This document shows, in pieces, positions 1 through 7,196 of a stretch of DNA of 44,157 nucleotides. Where the stretch lies: positions 1 to 44,157 of the forward strand of contig JAOAPF010000463.1 in the NCBI GenBank assembly GCA_025462755.1, written 5' to 3'. The notes beneath the pieces are model-generated. The model searched no databases. It had not been told where the DNA came from and saw only the letters and a program-made list of their open reading frames with translations. How positions within the stretch are numbered: the stretch's first letter is position 1; each line of letters begins with the position of its first letter. The translations under genes were made by a program, and so were the position numbers. This DNA is from Edaphobacter sp. Its GTDB lineage: Bacteria > Acidobacteriota > Terriglobia > Terriglobales > Acidobacteriaceae.

Positions 1-1881
1 TACGCACAGGCTGTCGAACCCTTCACGCAAATCGCACACGAACAGCCGACTGTCGAAAACCTATACCCACTCGCAATGTGCCTGCTTCAAACCCGGAAGC
101 CGGATGACAAAGTACGAGCAGCGGCGGCGTTCGAGCAGATGAAGCAGACAGCAGGAGACAGTGGGTCGTTGCATGTCCTTTTTGGACGCGCCTACCGCGA
201 TGCGGATGACATGCCTGCCGCGATCCGCGAGTTCCAGCGCGCGGTGGCGATCGACCCGCGAACTCCTCACGCCCACTATTTTCTCGGCCTCGCGCAACTC
301 TTCCTCAAGGACTGGAAACCAACTCCCGAGGCAGAAGCTGAGTTGAAGAAGGAAGTGGAGCTATACCCGCACGACTACCTCGCCAACTACATGCTCGGGT
401 TCCTCATCTCGGGAGAGCGCCGCTATGACGAGTCCAACATGTATCTCAAGGCCGCAGCAGAGATCAATCCCTCCGCGCCCGAGCCTTTTCTCTACCTGGG
501 CCTGAATGCCTACTCCCAAGACGACATGAAGCGTGCCGAGGAAATGCTGCGGAAAGCAGTTGTGCTCACCGGTAACGATGAGACGCGCTCCAACTACCAA
601 ATCCGGCGGGCGTATGTGGATCTCGGTCGAATCCTGGCAACCAGCGGGCGAAAGGATGAAAGCGAAATTTACCTTACAAAGGCGCGCAATCTCCAGAACA
701 AGACGATGGAGCAGAGCCAACAGCAAGTTGCTTCGATCGCCGGTTCGGGATCCATCGCGGGCGTCGTGCCGCTCAGCCGCCAACAGGAGAACCAATCCGC
801 GCCCCTTCCGCAGACAAGCGTCGACCTCGTAGCCAGAGTCGACCCTGCCGCCATATCAGCAAGCAACCTCACCTCCGAGCAGCGCGCCGCGGTCGAAGCA
901 GAGGAAAACCAATTAAGGTCGGTATTGGGACTGGCGTTCAATGACCTCGGCACCTCGGAGGCAATCCGAAGGCAATATCCACGCGCCTTGGGCTACTATC
1001 AGCAGGCAGAACGATGGGACAGCACCCTTCCCGGTCTCGAAAAAAATCTCGGCCAATGCGCCTTCCGAGCAGAAGACTATCCTGAAGCGGTTCGCGGACT
1101 CTCAAAAGCATTGAACCAGGAGCCCGAAAAGGCCGCTCTACGCGCCCAGCTTGGCATGTCGTACTTCGCCACGAACCAGTATGCTCAGGCCGCGCGAACC
1201 TTCGCGCCTCTGGGAATCCGAGGAATGCATGATAGCGCGACAGGCTATGCCTGGGCCGCCTCATTGGCACATACAGGAGACGTGAAGAACGCATCCGAAG
1301 TGTTGGTCGCGTTTGAATCTGAAGCGCGTCCGGACGATACGCTCCTACTCATCGGCCGGCTTTGGACAGAGATCGGCGACTACACTCGCGCAGTATTGAC
1401 GCTGCAACGAGCGCTTGCCTCCAATCCGTCCCTGGCGAAAGCGCACTTCTATTCAGGACTCGCCTTTATTCGCTGGGAGCACTGGCCAGAGGCGGCCAAA
1501 GAGTTCCAAGCGGAACTGAGTCTCTCGCCAGGTGATCCCGACGCGCAGTATCACCTCGGCTTCGTCTATATGCAGCAGTCAAAAACCGACGAGGCTGCCG
1601 CACTGTTTCGGCAGGTCGTCGCTGCGCATCCAGACTACTTCAATGCCCAATATCAGTTGGGAAAGATACTGCTGGACCGGGGACAGCCGTCGGACGCTGT
1701 CACATACCTTGAAGCTGCTGCCCGTCTCCGACCCCAGAACGACTATCTCCACTATCAGTTGCAGGTCGCCTACCGAAAAGAAAACCGCATTGCCGATGCC
1801 GACCGCGAGCTGGAAATCTACAAGCAGATCAAAGCAGCATCGCGAGACCGCGCCGCCGAAGCAGTAAAATCCAACCCGTAG
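1..1881 (+). CDS. TPR-repeat protein (5' end outside window)
   Basis: The reading frame is open from base 1, and the residues before the first Met (codon 26, base 76) continue the same TPR-like helix pattern, so the gene starts upstream and 626 residues are visible. Degenerate tetratricopeptide repeats fill most of it: a block at about residues 20-215, a linker at about 225-300 rich in Gln, Ser and Ala, and a second block at about 300-610 with typical pairs such as AKAHFYSGLAFIRWEHWPEA and DAQYHLGFVYMQQSKTDEAA. TPR arrays are protein-protein scaffolds; no catalytic motif is visible. The stop codon overlaps the GTG start of the following CRTAC1 gene by one base (TAGTG), so the two are probably translationally coupled and their products may act together, presumably in the cell envelope. 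The substrate or partner is unknown. Confidence 0.88.
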   Translation, partial: YAQAVEPFTQIAHEQPTVENLYPLAMCLLQTRKPDDKVRAAAAFEQMKQTAGDSGSLHVLFGRAYRDADDMPAAIREFQRAVAIDPRTPHAHYFLGLAQLFLKDWKPTPEAEAELKKEVELYPHDYLANYMLGFLISGERRYDESNMYLKAAAEINPSAPEPFLYLGLNAYSQDDMKRAEEMLRKAVVLTGNDETRSNYQIRRAYVDLGRILATSGRKDESEIYLTKARNLQNKTMEQSQQQVASIAGSGSIAGVVPLSRQQENQSAPLPQTSVDLVARVDPAAISASNLTSEQRAAVEAEENQLRSVLGLAFNDLGTSEAIRRQYPRALGYYQQAERWDSTLPGLEKNLGQCAFRAEDYPEAVRGLSKALNQEPEKAALRAQLGMSYFATNQYAQAARTFAPLGIRGMHDSATGYAWAASLAHTGDVKNASEVLVAFESEARPDDTLLLIGRLWTEIGDYTRAVLTLQRALASNPSLAKAHFYSGLAFIRWEHWPEAAKEFQAELSLSPGDPDAQYHLGFVYMQQSKTDEAAALFRQVVAAHPDYFNAQYQLGKILLDRGQPSDAVTYLEAAARLRPQNDYLHYQLQVAYRKENRIADADRELEIYKQIKAASRDRAAEAVKSNP

Positions 1882-3686
1882 TGCCGGACAGGACTCGATT
1901 GCGTCATCGCCACTTTTACTTTAGCCTTCTCCAATCTATTGCAACAGCTTTTTGTATCTTCACCTTTGCAAAGGCACAGAGCGGCCACCCCACGGCTCCG
2001 CCGCCACCCTCTGGCGCAAAGTTGTCAAACTGTAGTGGACGCCCGGTCCCACAACTCGAAGACATCACTTCCACGACCGGCATCACCTTCAAACACACCT
2101 CCGACCCGGCCAAGAAATACATCGTAGAATCCATGAGCGGCGGAGTGATCCTGCTGGATTACGATCGCGACGGCTGGCCGGACATCTATTTCACCAATGC
2201 TCCAACGGTCGAGATGGCTGTCAAAGGCACAAAGAGCCTGGGCGTTCTCTACCACAACAATCACGACGGCACGTTTACCGACGTGACGGCAAAGTCCGGT
2301 CTCTCCACGCGCTGCTTTGCCATGGGTGGAGCCATAGGAGACTACAACAACGACGGCTGGCCAGATCTCTACGTCACCTGCCTGGGCGGCAATATTCTCT
2401 ATCGCAATAACGGTGACGGCACCTTCACCGACGTAGCAGCCAGGGCCGGCGTTGCCGACGGGCGATGGTCTACGGGTGCCGCATTCGGCGACTACGACGG
2501 TGATGGATTCGTCGACCTCATGGTTACCAATTATGTCGACTTTCATCTCGACGATCTGCCCGGTTTTGGAAGCGCTCCCTTCTGCAAATATCGCGGCATC
2601 GACGTGCAGTGCGGCCCTCGCGGGCTGCGCGGTGCCGGCGACTCGCTCTTCCACAACAATGGTGACGGCACCTTCACCGAGGTATCCAAAGCAGCCGGCG
2701 TAAACGATCCCAACGGATACTATGGGCTTGGGGTGATCTGGGCCGACTTCAACAACACCGGGCGCCCGGATATCTATGTCGCCAACGATTCCACGCCGAA
2801 GTTTCTTTATAAGAACGAAGGGAACGGCAAGTTCAAAGACATTGGTCTCGAGTCCGGCACCGCAGTCAGCGACGACGGCTCCGAGCAGGCTTCCATGGGC
2901 ATCGCGATCGGCGATTACAATCACACCGGCCGTCCGTCGATTTACGTCACGAACTTCTCAGACGAAAACGATCTGTTGTATCGGAACGAAGGTGATTGGA
3001 ACTTCAAGGAGGTTTCGTACCCGGCCGGGGTTGCCCTGCCATCCTTGCCCTGGGTGAAATGGGGCACCGCTTTTGTGGACCTGGACAACGATGGATGGCT
3101 GGACCTGATCGCTGTAAGCGGTCACGTCTATCCGCAGGTCGATTCGCTGCCTTCAGGCGGCGGTTATCGAGAACCAAAGTTGCTTCATCTCAATCAAAAG
3201 GACGGCACATTCTGCGATGCAAGCGAGATGGCCGGTAAAGCCTTGCAGGAACGTCATGTGTCTCGGGGCCTTGCGGTCGGCGACTTGTTCAACGACGGAA
3301 AGGTGGACGTTGTCATCGGAGACATCGATGGTGGCCCGATGATCCTGCGCAATCGAGGGATTCCAGGACGTCACTGGGCGAGCTTTGAACTAACCGGATC
3401 CAAGAGTAATCGCCTCGCACTGAACGCCCGCATCACAATCGTGGCCGGCGGCATGACGCAGACCGACGAGGTTCACAGCGGAGGCAGCTATTTATCGCAA
3501 AACGACCTGCGAATACATTTCGGCTTGGCGAACGCAACCAAGATCGATAAAGTCGAGATTCACTGGCCATCCGGTCACAGCGAAGTTCTGACGAATCTCG
3601 CGGTCGACCAGCACTATGCTGTCGTCGAAGGGAATGGGATAGTCCCTCCTGAACGGGCCAGACCTCTCGCACCGAAACACCCATAG
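1881..3686 (+). CDS. CRTAC1-family secreted protein with FG-GAP repeats and ASPIC/UnbV domain
   Basis: 601 residues from a GTG start that shares one base with the upstream TAG stop. A basic N-terminus and hydrophobic stretch (about residues 10-32, ending near AKAQ) look like a Sec signal peptide. At least seven FG-GAP/VCBS-type calcium-binding loops follow (about residues 85-490), for example LLDYDRDGWPDIYFTN, GDYNNDGWPDLYVT and VDLDNDGWLDLIAV, which fold as a beta-propeller. The C-terminus (about 505-590, with VEIHWPSGHSEVLTNLAVDQ) matches the ASPIC/UnbV domain. This architecture is that of the CRTAC1 family, common as TPR-CRTAC1 pairs in Acidobacteria and Planctomycetes; its biochemical role is not established. 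An extracytoplasmic, calcium-dependent binding function is inferred. It converges on the dehydrogenase gene with only 22 bp between the stops. Confidence 0.92.
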   Translation: MPDRTRLRHRHFYFSLLQSIATAFCIFTFAKAQSGHPTAPPPPSGAKLSNCSGRPVPQLEDITSTTGITFKHTSDPAKKYIVESMSGGVILLDYDRDGWPDIYFTNAPTVEMAVKGTKSLGVLYHNNHDGTFTDVTAKSGLSTRCFAMGGAIGDYNNDGWPDLYVTCLGGNILYRNNGDGTFTDVAARAGVADGRWSTGAAFGDYDGDGFVDLMVTNYVDFHLDDLPGFGSAPFCKYRGIDVQCGPRGLRGAGDSLFHNNGDGTFTEVSKAAGVNDPNGYYGLGVIWADFNNTGRPDIYVANDSTPKFLYKNEGNGKFKDIGLESGTAVSDDGSEQASMGIAIGDYNHTGRPSIYVTNFSDENDLLYRNEGDWNFKEVSYPAGVALPSLPWVKWGTAFVDLDNDGWLDLIAVSGHVYPQVDSLPSGGGYREPKLLHLNQKDGTFCDASEMAGKALQERHVSRGLAVGDLFNDGKVDVVIGDIDGGPMILRNRGIPGRHWASFELTGSKSNRLALNARITIVAGGMTQTDEVHSGGSYLSQNDLRIHFGLANATKIDKVEIHWPSGHSEVLTNLAVDQHYAVVEGNGIVPPERARPLAPKHP

Positions 3687-3708
3687 CGTTATTCGGTCTT
3701 CAAACGGA

Positions 3709-4770
3709 CTATGTTCCGGATTTGAGTGACGCCATATCGATGACGAAACGGTATTTGACGTCGGCCTTCACGAGCCTTTCGTAGGCTTCGTTAACCTTCT
3801 GGATGGGAATGATCTCGACGTCGGCGGTGATGTTGTTTCTGCCGCAGAAGTCGAGCATCTCCTGCGTCTCGGCAATGCCTCCGATCGGCGACCCGGACAA
3901 ACTGCGCCGGCCGAAGAGAAGATTGAACGCAGCGACAGACAGCGGCTTTTCAGGTGCGCCCACCAGGCAGATGTTGCCGTCGCGGCGAAGAAGATTGAGA
4001 TAGACATTGATGTCGTGATCAGCGGAGACAGCATCGAGGATGAAGTCGAAGCTGCCCGCGTGCTTGGCCACCTCGTCGGCGTTGCGGGAGACCACAACCT
4101 CATCGGCGCCAAGGCGGAGAGCGTCTTCCTTCTTGTTGGGCGATGTGGTGAACAGCACGACGTGGGCTCCAAGAGCGTGAGCGAACTTAACGCCCATGTG
4201 GCCCAGTCCGCCGAGGCCGACGACGCCGACCTTCTTGCCCTTGGCGACCCCCCAGTGGTGCAGCGGCGAGAACGTGGTGATGCCGGCGCAGAGGAGCGGC
4301 GCGGCCCCAGCGAGGTCGAGGTTCGAGGGGACCTTCAAAACGAATCTCTCGGTGACGACGATGCTGTCGGAGTAGCCCCCGTAGGTCACGCCGCCAGTGT
4401 GCTTGTCGGGAAAGTTGTAGGTAAGGATGAGGTTGGGGCAGAACTGTTCGAGGCTCTCCTTGCACTCCGGACAGGTGCCATCGGAGTCGACGAGGCACCC
4501 GACCGCGGCAATGTCGCCGACTTTGAATTTTGTCACAGCGGGGCCCACTTTGGTGACGCGGCCGACGATCTCATGGCCCGGAACGCAAGGATAGACGGTC
4601 GGCATCACGCCGCTCCACTCATTGCGGACCTGGTGCAGGTCGGAATGACAGATGCCGCAGAAGAGGATTTCAATCTGCACGTCATTCTCGGTCGGATCGC
4701 GCCGCGCGATCGTAGTCGACGCAAGCGGCGATTTCTCACTTGTGGCGGAGTAGGCTTTTGAGCTGTACAT
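3709..4770 (-). CDS. Zinc-dependent NAD(P) alcohol dehydrogenase, YahK/cinnamyl-alcohol type
   Basis: 353 residues from the ATG at 4770; an upstream in-frame extension to 4851 exists but its product is unlike the family N-terminus and the length from 4770 fits. A medium-chain dehydrogenase/reductase: the catalytic zinc ligands are seen in GICHSDLH (Cys41), PGHE (His66, Glu67) and LLCAG, and the Rossmann motif is GLGGLGHMG. TTSPNKK after beta-2 suggests NADPH preference, as in YahK-type aldehyde reductases. It should interconvert aldehydes and primary alcohols in the cytoplasm. The structural zinc loop reads DSDGTCPECKESLEQFC, where relatives usually have a Cys at the second Asp, so the site is Asp-Cys3 here. 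It lies 134 bp downstream of, and in the same direction as, an ECF sigma gene, with its own candidate promoter between. Confidence 0.93.
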   Translation of the reverse strand: MYSSKAYSATSEKSPLASTTIARRDPTENDVQIEILFCGICHSDLHQVRNEWSGVMPTVYPCVPGHEIVGRVTKVGPAVTKFKVGDIAAVGCLVDSDGTCPECKESLEQFCPNLILTYNFPDKHTGGVTYGGYSDSIVVTERFVLKVPSNLDLAGAAPLLCAGITTFSPLHHWGVAKGKKVGVVGLGGLGHMGVKFAHALGAHVVLFTTSPNKKEDALRLGADEVVVSRNADEVAKHAGSFDFILDAVSADHDINVYLNLLRRDGNICLVGAPEKPLSVAAFNLLFGRRSLSGSPIGGIAETQEMLDFCGRNNITADVEIIPIQKVNEAYERLVKADVKYRFVIDMASLKSGT

Positions 4771-4803
4771 GGATCGAGTATGAACCCCTTGACTTGAATT
4801 AAG

Positions 4804-4833
4804 ATATGCAGAACACGCCGCAGTATATGCAGA
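4804..4833. repeat. Direct repeat ATATGCAGA x2, candidate operator
   Basis: ATATGCAGA occurs at 4804-4812 and 4825-4833, exactly 21 bp (two helical turns) apart. One copy overlaps the predicted -10 element of the dehydrogenase promoter and the other the predicted transcription start. Such spacing places both copies on one face of the helix, as expected for a dimeric or cooperative repressor. Which protein binds is not known. Confidence 0.4.
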
Positions 4834-4851
4834 GCATGCCATGCTTCGCAA
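4822..4851 (-). promoter_or_regulatory. Candidate sigma-70 promoter of the alcohol dehydrogenase
   Basis: Read on the minus strand, TTGCGA (4851-4846) and TATACT (4827-4822) are separated by 18 bp, close to the TTGACA/TATAAT consensus. Transcription would start near 4815, giving a leader of about 45 nt before the ATG at 4770. Two direct repeats overlap the -10 element and the start region, which suggests repression. Prediction from sequence only. Confidence 0.4.
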
Positions 4852-4904
4852 CGTAACGGCTTCTCAGGTGGTTTACTCCACAGCGGATAGCCAAACGCGG
4901 TCAC

Positions 4905-5546
4905 TTACACTGCCGGTCGAAGCGACCGGCGCAGCACAGTTCTAGCGCGCAACAAACGCGATTTGGCGGCCGCAACCGAAATCCCTGCAACTTCGGATAT
5001 TTCCTTAACGGAACCTTCATGCGCTTGCTGGATTTCAATGATGCTACGCAGGGCAGGCCGTAACCTGTGTATCGCTCGCTTCAAGTGCCTTTCTGTTTCC
5101 TTCCTAACGTAATGCTCTTCAATGTTTGCTTTCTTATCCGCCATCTCCCATTGCTGCCACGTCTCGCCATCGGCGCTCCAATCCATCGAAGTCTCTGGAT
5201 GAGCACGTTTCCTGCGTAACGTCATGAGTGCCGAATTGATTGCGATTCGCGTTAGCCAGGTCGAGAATTTCGCTCTTCCATCGAAGGTCTTCAAATGCAT
5301 ATACGCTTTCATCCACGCATCCTGAATCGCATCTTCTGCATCGTCCCGGTTTCCCGTGATCCGATAGACCGTCTTAAATGCTCTATTCGAGTGCCGCGTC
5401 CATAGCTCCACAAACGAGGGGTGATCCCCTCGTTTGGACGCCGCAACCAGCACTTCATCGGTTGCAACAGAATCAATGTAGTTCACTTTGCTTTCGCTCT
5501 GCAGTCCGCTCGATTCCATGAAAAGTCCTTCTTGCAAAATACTCAT
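4905..5546 (-). CDS. ECF-type RNA polymerase sigma factor (orphan)
   Basis: 213 residues. Sigma region 2 is clear at about residues 45-110 (ITGNRDDAEDAIQDAWMKAY, FDGRAKFSTWLTRIAINSAL), and region 4 at about 150-210 contains the helix-turn-helix EISEVAGISVAAAKSRLLRA. It directs RNA polymerase to alternative promoters. Two starts are credible: ATG at 5546, preceded by AAGAAGGAAAG, and ATG at 5519 (residue 10), preceded by AGAAGGA with 6 nt spacing. I use the longer form. No anti-sigma gene is adjacent on either side, so its control is not visible. The only co-directional neighbour is the alcohol dehydrogenase downstream. Confidence 0.93.
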   Translation of the reverse strand: MSILQEGLFMESSGLQSESKVNYIDSVATDEVLVAASKRGDHPSFVELWTRHSNRAFKTVYRITGNRDDAEDAIQDAWMKAYMHLKTFDGRAKFSTWLTRIAINSALMTLRRKRAHPETSMDWSADGETWQQWEMADKKANIEEHYVRKETERHLKRAIHRLRPALRSIIEIQQAHEGSVKEISEVAGISVAAAKSRLLRARTVLRRSLRPAV

Positions 5547-6100
5547 TTCGTCTTTCCTTCTTGGTTACAGATCGCCGCAAAACACTGCACGCCACCGGAC
5601 AGTAGTGGCGGATAGCAGCTGGGTTGAGTGGGCGTGCACAATGCCGGTCACGTTACAAAGCCGCTTGGGTCGGAAGAGAGGGATAAGGCTGTATTTGCAA
5701 TGTATTCGGCATCGCGCACATCACTTGGGTCCAAGACTATGATTTGTGCCGAACGCCCGAAACCCCAAATCGAGCGTAAAACGTCAAACACTTTTGAGGT
5801 ATTCGGATTACACCGATTCGGGTGTAGCTCCAATCCATCAATGGCACAAGTCCGCTCCAAGACAAACCTGAGATATCCTTAACGGCCAAGGCCGACAAGA
5901 GAATCTTCGGGCAAATCCGGACCTCGAACTCATCGCCTGCCAAAGGTGGTACAGCGACAGCACGTTGTGCGATGCTGTGACTATAGGATTTAAGATTATG
6001 GTCGGGGTCTGACCACGCCCTGTTGGGTGCAGGCTGGGCAGAACTTGCAGGCAGCGCCGCCGCTGAACATTCCCCCAACGGCGGGAGCAATTGGAGATAT
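5547..6100. other. Intergenic region between divergent sigma and lipoprotein genes
   Basis: About 550 bp with no convincing gene. It holds a hairpin CGCCAC/GTGGCG (5590-5595 with 5605-5610, 9-nt loop) about 45 nt upstream of the sigma factor start, on its leader side. A 70-codon minus-strand frame (5860-5648, TTG start) has fairly protein-like composition but a weak ribosome-binding site and no family I recognise, so it is not called. Promoters for both flanking genes must lie here; I could not single them out. Confidence 0.5.
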
Positions 6101-7192
6101 ATGAGGTCTATCGCTGATACCTCTTGCGTCAGACAACAATGGCCGGACATCATTCTGGTTTTTATGGCCGTTTTACTGGTTGGTTGTCACTCCACGAATT
6201 TGACGCCCCGTAAACCGTCCCTTCAACTGACTCGCGTACCAGTGGCCAACCCTGGAGGCCCGGAGCAGTTGGATTATATTGAGGGGCGAGCCATCGATGC
6301 GAAACCCGGCCAGCAGATCATTCTGTATGCCCATAGCGGCCTCTGGTATATACAACCCTTTGCCAACCGGCCCTTTACTGAGGTCCAGGAAGACTCCACA
6401 TGGAAGAACTCGACGCATCTCGGCACCGACTACGCCGCGCTGCTTGTAGAAGCTGGATATCACCCGGAATCGAAGGTCGAGACACTTCCCAAAGAAGGGA
6501 ATGGGGTAGTGGCCGTCGCGACAGTAACGGGCAAAGCTGCTACACCCATCATCTCGAAGCTCCTCCATTTCAGCGGCTATGATTGGATGGTTCGGTCCGC
6601 AGCAAGCGACCGCGGCGGGGAAGCGAACTCGTACGATCCGGCGAACGCGTGGGTCGATCAAAAAGGCTATCTGCACCTTCAGATGGCGGTACACGACGGC
6701 CGGTGGTCCTGTGCGAACGTGCGGCTAACCCGCAGTCTCGGATACGGCACTTACAGATTCGTTGTACAGGATAGCGCCGATCTCCAGCCGTCCGCAGTCC
6801 TGGGAATATTCACCTTGGACGAAGCGAAACCTGATGAAACTCGAAATGAGCTGAACATAGAACTGAGCCGCTGGGGAGATCCCAGCAAGAAGAATGCGCA
6901 ATACGTCGTTCAGCCATACTATGTCCCCGAAAATATCTCTCGGTTTATAGTGCCTGCGGGTGTTCTTACCCACACATTGCGTTGGGAACCTGGTGTTGCG
7001 TCGTTCAAGACAATCCGTGGTCCGGTAGTGAGCACCGCTTCCAAAAGTATTAGCGAACATGTCTTCACCTCAGGCATTCCTACTCCCGGGGGGGAGACCG
7101 TCCACATTGAGCTCTATGAATTCCATCACTCTAAGAACATCTCGCAACTCCCTGCCGAGGTTGTGATTGAGAAGTTCGAATATCTTCCGTGA
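6101..7192 (+). CDS. Lipoprotein with GH16-like (concanavalin fold) domain
   Basis: 363 residues from ATG 6101, with GGAG just upstream. The hydrophobic segment ends in the lipobox LLVGC (Cys29), so it should be lipid-anchored in the envelope. Residues about 50-160 form a beta-rich domain (GQQIILYAHSGLWYIQPFAN, LGTDYAALLVEAGYHP). Residues about 180-360 resemble glycoside hydrolase family 16-type proteins: the region around residues 250-258 reads NELNIELSRWG, where GH16 enzymes carry E-x-D-x-E; here Glu250 and Glu254 are kept but the middle Asp is Asn252. It may therefore bind rather than cut beta-glucans. The stop lies 4 bp before the ATG of the sensor kinase, so the two are likely co-expressed and the lipoprotein may supply or present the signal. 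Fold call moderate; ligand unknown. Confidence 0.75.
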   Translation: MRSIADTSCVRQQWPDIILVFMAVLLVGCHSTNLTPRKPSLQLTRVPVANPGGPEQLDYIEGRAIDAKPGQQIILYAHSGLWYIQPFANRPFTEVQEDSTWKNSTHLGTDYAALLVEAGYHPESKVETLPKEGNGVVAVATVTGKAATPIISKLLHFSGYDWMVRSAASDRGGEANSYDPANAWVDQKGYLHLQMAVHDGRWSCANVRLTRSLGYGTYRFVVQDSADLQPSAVLGIFTLDEAKPDETRNELNIELSRWGDPSKKNAQYVVQPYYVPENISRFIVPAGVLTHTLRWEPGVASFKTIRGPVVSTASKSISEHVFTSGIPTPGGETVHIELYEFHHSKNISQLPAEVVIEKFEYLP

Positions 7193-7196
7193 TCCA

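Noticed and set aside
2025-2924. 299-codon frame antisense to the CRTAC1 gene
   Set aside because: Shadow of the repetitive FG-GAP codons; Val/Gly/Glu-rich with no family pattern.
4015-4761. 248-codon frame antisense to the alcohol dehydrogenase
   Set aside because: Asp/Glu/Val/Gly-rich mirror translation; the dehydrogenase signature is intact on the minus strand.
5648-5860. 70-codon minus-strand frame with TTG start
   Set aside because: Composition is fairly protein-like, but there is no clear ribosome-binding site, family or neighbour support.
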